Assembly: GCA_900542575.1 (NCBI GenBank)
Contig: UQOE01000038.1
Span: 1-16,414, forward strand
Length of the DNA stretch: 16,414 bases
Source of the DNA: an uncultured Oscillospiraceae bacterium
GTDB taxonomy: Bacteria; Bacillota; Clostridia; Oscillospirales; Acutalibacteraceae
Reading direction: 5' to 3'
Positions 14,712-16,414 of this stretch are shown piece by piece. Positions within the stretch are counted from its first letter, which is position 1. The number at the start of each line of letters is the position of its first letter. Below the pieces are notes generated by a model, which was given only the letters and a program-made list of their open reading frames with translations, ran no database searches and was not told the origin of the DNA. The position numbers and the translations under genes are program-made.

Positions 14712-15287
14712 TTACTCGGCAAAATTGGCTTTTTCCACGTTCCGTTCAATTTCTGCTAAAACGACGTTGTAAACCTGTGCGCCCTCCTGAATAAAGTGGA
14801 TGTCATCTTCGTGATGGCACAGCATGGCAAAGGTCTTTCCAATGTTTTCGGAGACATTGGAGCTCTCTTTGCGGATATTGAGAAAATAGAAGGAGTAGGC
14901 GGAACTCTCATAGACATCTCGGTACAGTTTGGACTGCCGGAGTTCCAGCTGGTCATGCATGGCAGTGATTGCAATAGTAGAGAGCGTCGTAGAGGGCAAA
15001 TAAATATTAAACCCTGTTTCTGCGGAGAATAGAAACAGAACGCTGATTTGCTGCATGACGGAAGAGTCCTGAAAAAGTTCTTCCCGGTCGGCACGGTGTT
15101 CCACTTCGTCGACGAACAGCTTGGCGAGATGTTTTCCTATTACGCGCGCCTTATTGACATTTCCGTTTTGACGGTCATGATTCATGGTCTCGACGGTCTG
15201 CAGCACATCGGCGTCGACGTCGGCGGAGTGATTGAGATTTTTTTCAGAAGTAAAAATCTTGATATCGTCGTCTTCATAGAGGGACAT
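14712..15287 (-). CDS. Unrecognised conserved-looking protein, 191 aa
   Basis: I do not recognise this family. The protein looks largely alpha-helical and soluble. The N-terminus is acidic (EDDD at 5-8) and residues 20-75 are polar and helical. A more hydrophobic middle (about 77-110) includes ISVLFLFSAETGFNIYLPST (81-100). The end contains AMLCHHEDDIHFIQEGAQVY (154-173), with His157, His158, Glu159 and Asp161-162, a cluster that could bind metal, although this is speculation. No signal peptide or clear membrane segment is seen. The ATG has AGGTG 7 nt upstream. It lies 18 nt after the PHP gene and 13 nt before dCMP deaminase, so the three are almost certainly cotranscribed. Nucleotide metabolism or signalling is a weak guess from context. 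Confidence 0.8.
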   Translation of the reverse strand: MSLYEDDDIKIFTSEKNLNHSADVDADVLQTVETMNHDRQNGNVNKARVIGKHLAKLFVDEVEHRADREELFQDSSVMQQISVLFLFSAETGFNIYLPSTTLSTIAITAMHDQLELRQSKLYRDVYESSAYSFYFLNIRKESSNVSENIGKTFAMLCHHEDDIHFIQEGAQVYNVVLAEIERNVEKANFAE

Positions 15288-15305
15288 AGGAATTCACCTG
15301 ACTTG

Positions 15306-16211
15306 TCAATTATTTTCGGCGGCGGCTGCAGAAGCCTTTGCCATTTCTGCTTTTCTTCTGGCACGGCGGAGTTTTGCCTGGTAGCTCAGAAGGAGATTTA
15401 GATTTTCGTCCGGCGTATTGCAGGTACCAAGCTGAATGGGCTTGCGGTTGTACATGCCACAGAAGGAACTGCCGCCGGTTTTCAGAAGATGTTTCTGTTT
15501 GGCAATGGCGAGCAGGTCTTCCGTCTGTTCCGGAGTATTATAGGGTGTCCAGACTTCAATACCGTCCAGGCCCAGGCCTATAAGACGGTCAATGAGAGCG
15601 GGATAGTCGGAATACTGTCCGGGATTGGAGAGGATGGCTACGCCATTTGCTTCATGAATGGAGTCGATAACCTCTTTTGTGCTGGAAAACTTTGGAAGAA
15701 TATTGATATTTTCTTCGCTCTCCGGGTTGAAAAGTTTGTAGTAGATGTCGCCGAAAATTTCGGTGGTATAGCCGCACTCCATGAGTGCATGGGAAATGTG
15801 CTGGCGGTAGATGTTGGTGGAACCGGCCGCACATTTAATAACAAGGTCCGAGTTGATGGGATAGAGCTTGGAAGCTTTTACGATCATCAGCTGACTGGCT
15901 TTTCGGCGAGAGAGTGAGTTTTTTCGGCAGAGACCTTCCAGTCGGTTCGGATTCTCGGCAAGATAGCAGAGAATGTCAACTTCGCGTTTCTGACCGTCTT
16001 CGGTCTCGTCGACGGAGGAGAGCTCCACGCCGGGGATGACCGTTATACCGTGCCGTTTTCCGATGATTTTTCCGCGTACCGTGCCAGCCTGACAATCGTG
16101 GTCTGTAATGGCAATGGTTTCAATTCCACTGCGCTTGGCGAGAAGAATGAGGTCCTCAATTCCAAGGGAGCCGTCAGAAAGTCGGGTATGGCAATGGAGA
16201 TCTGCTGGCAT
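15306..16211 (-). CDS. PHP-domain phosphoesterase with altered metal site
   Basis: PHP proteins are metal-dependent phosphoesterases; relatives in the TrpH/YciV group act on nucleotides or RNA ends. The 301-aa product starts MPADLHCHTRLSDGSL, giving ligands H6, H8 and D13. ITDHD follows (35-39), then GVELSS with E63, and H137 in YRQHISHAL. Other positions usually held by metal ligands differ: the His before ILGY is Asp79 (VDILCY), AHP is SNP with Asn196, and GGSDFHG is GGSSFCG with Ser249 and Cys251. Activity may thus be changed or lost. The ATG has GGGAGG 6 nt upstream; an in-frame ATG at 16280 lacks support. The C-terminus is Lys/Arg/Ala-rich. First gene of its operon. Confidence 0.88.
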   Translation of the reverse strand: MPADLHCHTRLSDGSLGIEDLILLAKRSGIETIAITDHDCQAGTVRGKIIGKRHGITVIPGVELSSVDETEDGQKREVDILCYLAENPNRLEGLCRKNSLSRRKASQLMIVKASKLYPINSDLVIKCAAGSTNIYRQHISHALMECGYTTEIFGDIYYKLFNPESEENINILPKFSSTKEVIDSIHEANGVAILSNPGQYSDYPALIDRLIGLGLDGIEVWTPYNTPEQTEDLLAIAKQKHLLKTGGSSFCGMYNRKPIQLGTCNTPDENLNLLLSYQAKLRRARRKAEMAKASAAAAENN

Positions 16212-16284
16212 AGTATCCCTCCCAGATGATGCAATAGAGTAAAACAGATAAGGAAATAATACATTTATACATTTTTTCAAATTT

Positions 16285-16314
16285 ATTATAATATAAAAGT
16301 CTTAGAATTGGCAA
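16285..16314 (-). promoter_or_regulatory. Promoter of the PHP-unknown-dCMP deaminase operon
   Basis: On the minus strand the -35 is TTGCCA (16314-16309) and the -10 is TATAAT (16290-16285), with an 18-nt spacer. The PHP start codon lies about 75 nt downstream. Confidence 0.7.
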
Positions 16315-16322
16315 TATTTTTG

Positions 16323-16351
16323 TTGTACTAATTTTTGAAAAATGATATAAT
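16323..16351 (+). promoter_or_regulatory. Rightward promoter at the window edge
   Basis: The -35 is TTGTAC (16323-16328), the spacer is 17 nt and the -10 is TATAAT (16346-16351), preceded by TGA as an extended -10. It is divergent from the PHP operon promoter and must serve a gene or RNA beyond the window. An ATG at 16407 has no ribosome site, so no coding start is claimed. Apart from the two promoters, 16212-16414 shows nothing recognisable. Confidence 0.7.
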
Positions 16352-16414
16352 AAATAAACTTGGTTGATTGTAAATTGAAGTTGGACAACTGAATAACAAA
16401 AGATCCATGGCTGG

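Noticed and set aside
14699..14749. Upstream extension of dCMP deaminase
   Set aside because: It overlaps the preceding gene and lacks family similarity; the ATG at 14698 has GGAG at 8 nt.
16212..16280. Upstream extension of the PHP gene
   Set aside because: A hydrophobic leader could look like a signal peptide, but PHP proteins start just before DLHCHT, and GGGAGG precedes the ATG at 16211. The extension would also take in the leader next to the -10 element.
16407..16414. Possible start codon of a gene at the right edge
   Set aside because: The ATG has no ribosome site and only eight bases are visible, so a coding call cannot be supported.

Overview
This window is the chromosomal replication-origin neighbourhood of a low-to-mid G+C Firmicute, most likely a member of the class Clostridia. 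Gene order and sequence motifs point to the Oscillospiraceae/Ruminococcaceae side of the class, but that placement is inference. The order rpmH-rnpA-yidD-yidC-jag on one strand, divergent from dnaA-dnaN-rlbA(yaaA)-recF-remB(yaaB)-gyrB-gyrA on the other, is the classic conserved Gram-positive oriC layout. Strong AGGAGG ribosome binding sites and frequent TTG/GTG starts also fit.

Left arm (1-3395, minus strand). A near-consensus promoter at 3366-3395 drives rpmH, rnpA, yidD, yidC and jag. The first three are chained by overlaps (TGATG, then ATGA). yidC follows from a TTG codon with a good ribosome site. A 173-nt gap with a hairpin separates yidC from jag, and a 13-bp-stem terminator at 181-212 closes the operon. 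The unit joins ribosome and RNase P parts (L34, RnpA) to membrane-protein insertion (YidD, YidC) and an RNA-binding partner (Jag/KhpB) that carries an RGG-rich tail. Positions 1-180 hold no recognisable gene.

Origin and replication operon (3396-14193, plus strand). dnaA has an extended -10 promoter and a TTG start. The dnaA-dnaN gap contains five tandem DnaA-box-like elements, then a box, GC-rich spacer, CTA/TTA trinucleotide run and AT-rich stretch. This matches the basal unwinding module described for Bacillus oriC. dnaN, rlbA, recF, remB, gyrB and gyrA follow with gaps of at most 25 nt or overlaps. They end in a LytR-CpsA-Psr cell-envelope gene and a bidirectional terminator at 14157-14193. 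The unit supplies the initiator, the clamp, gap repair, a matrix/regulator homologue, gyrase and a wall-polymer ligase.

Right arm (14201-16414). A convergent minus-strand operon runs PHP-domain phosphoesterase, an unrecognised 191-aa protein, then a dCMP deaminase strikingly like the eukaryotic DCTD type. It has its own promoter at 16285-16314. A second promoter at 16323-16351 points out of the right edge.

The core is ordinary; the interest lies in details. These are the oriC module, an acidic N-terminal extension on GyrB that shares a 15-nt in-frame repeat with the acidic tail of GyrA, the RGG tail of Jag, a His replacing the usual Asp in the DnaA DNA-binding signature, a PHP protein with several metal ligands replaced, and the unknown gene at 14712-15287. 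No mobile element, CRISPR array, rRNA or tRNA was seen.
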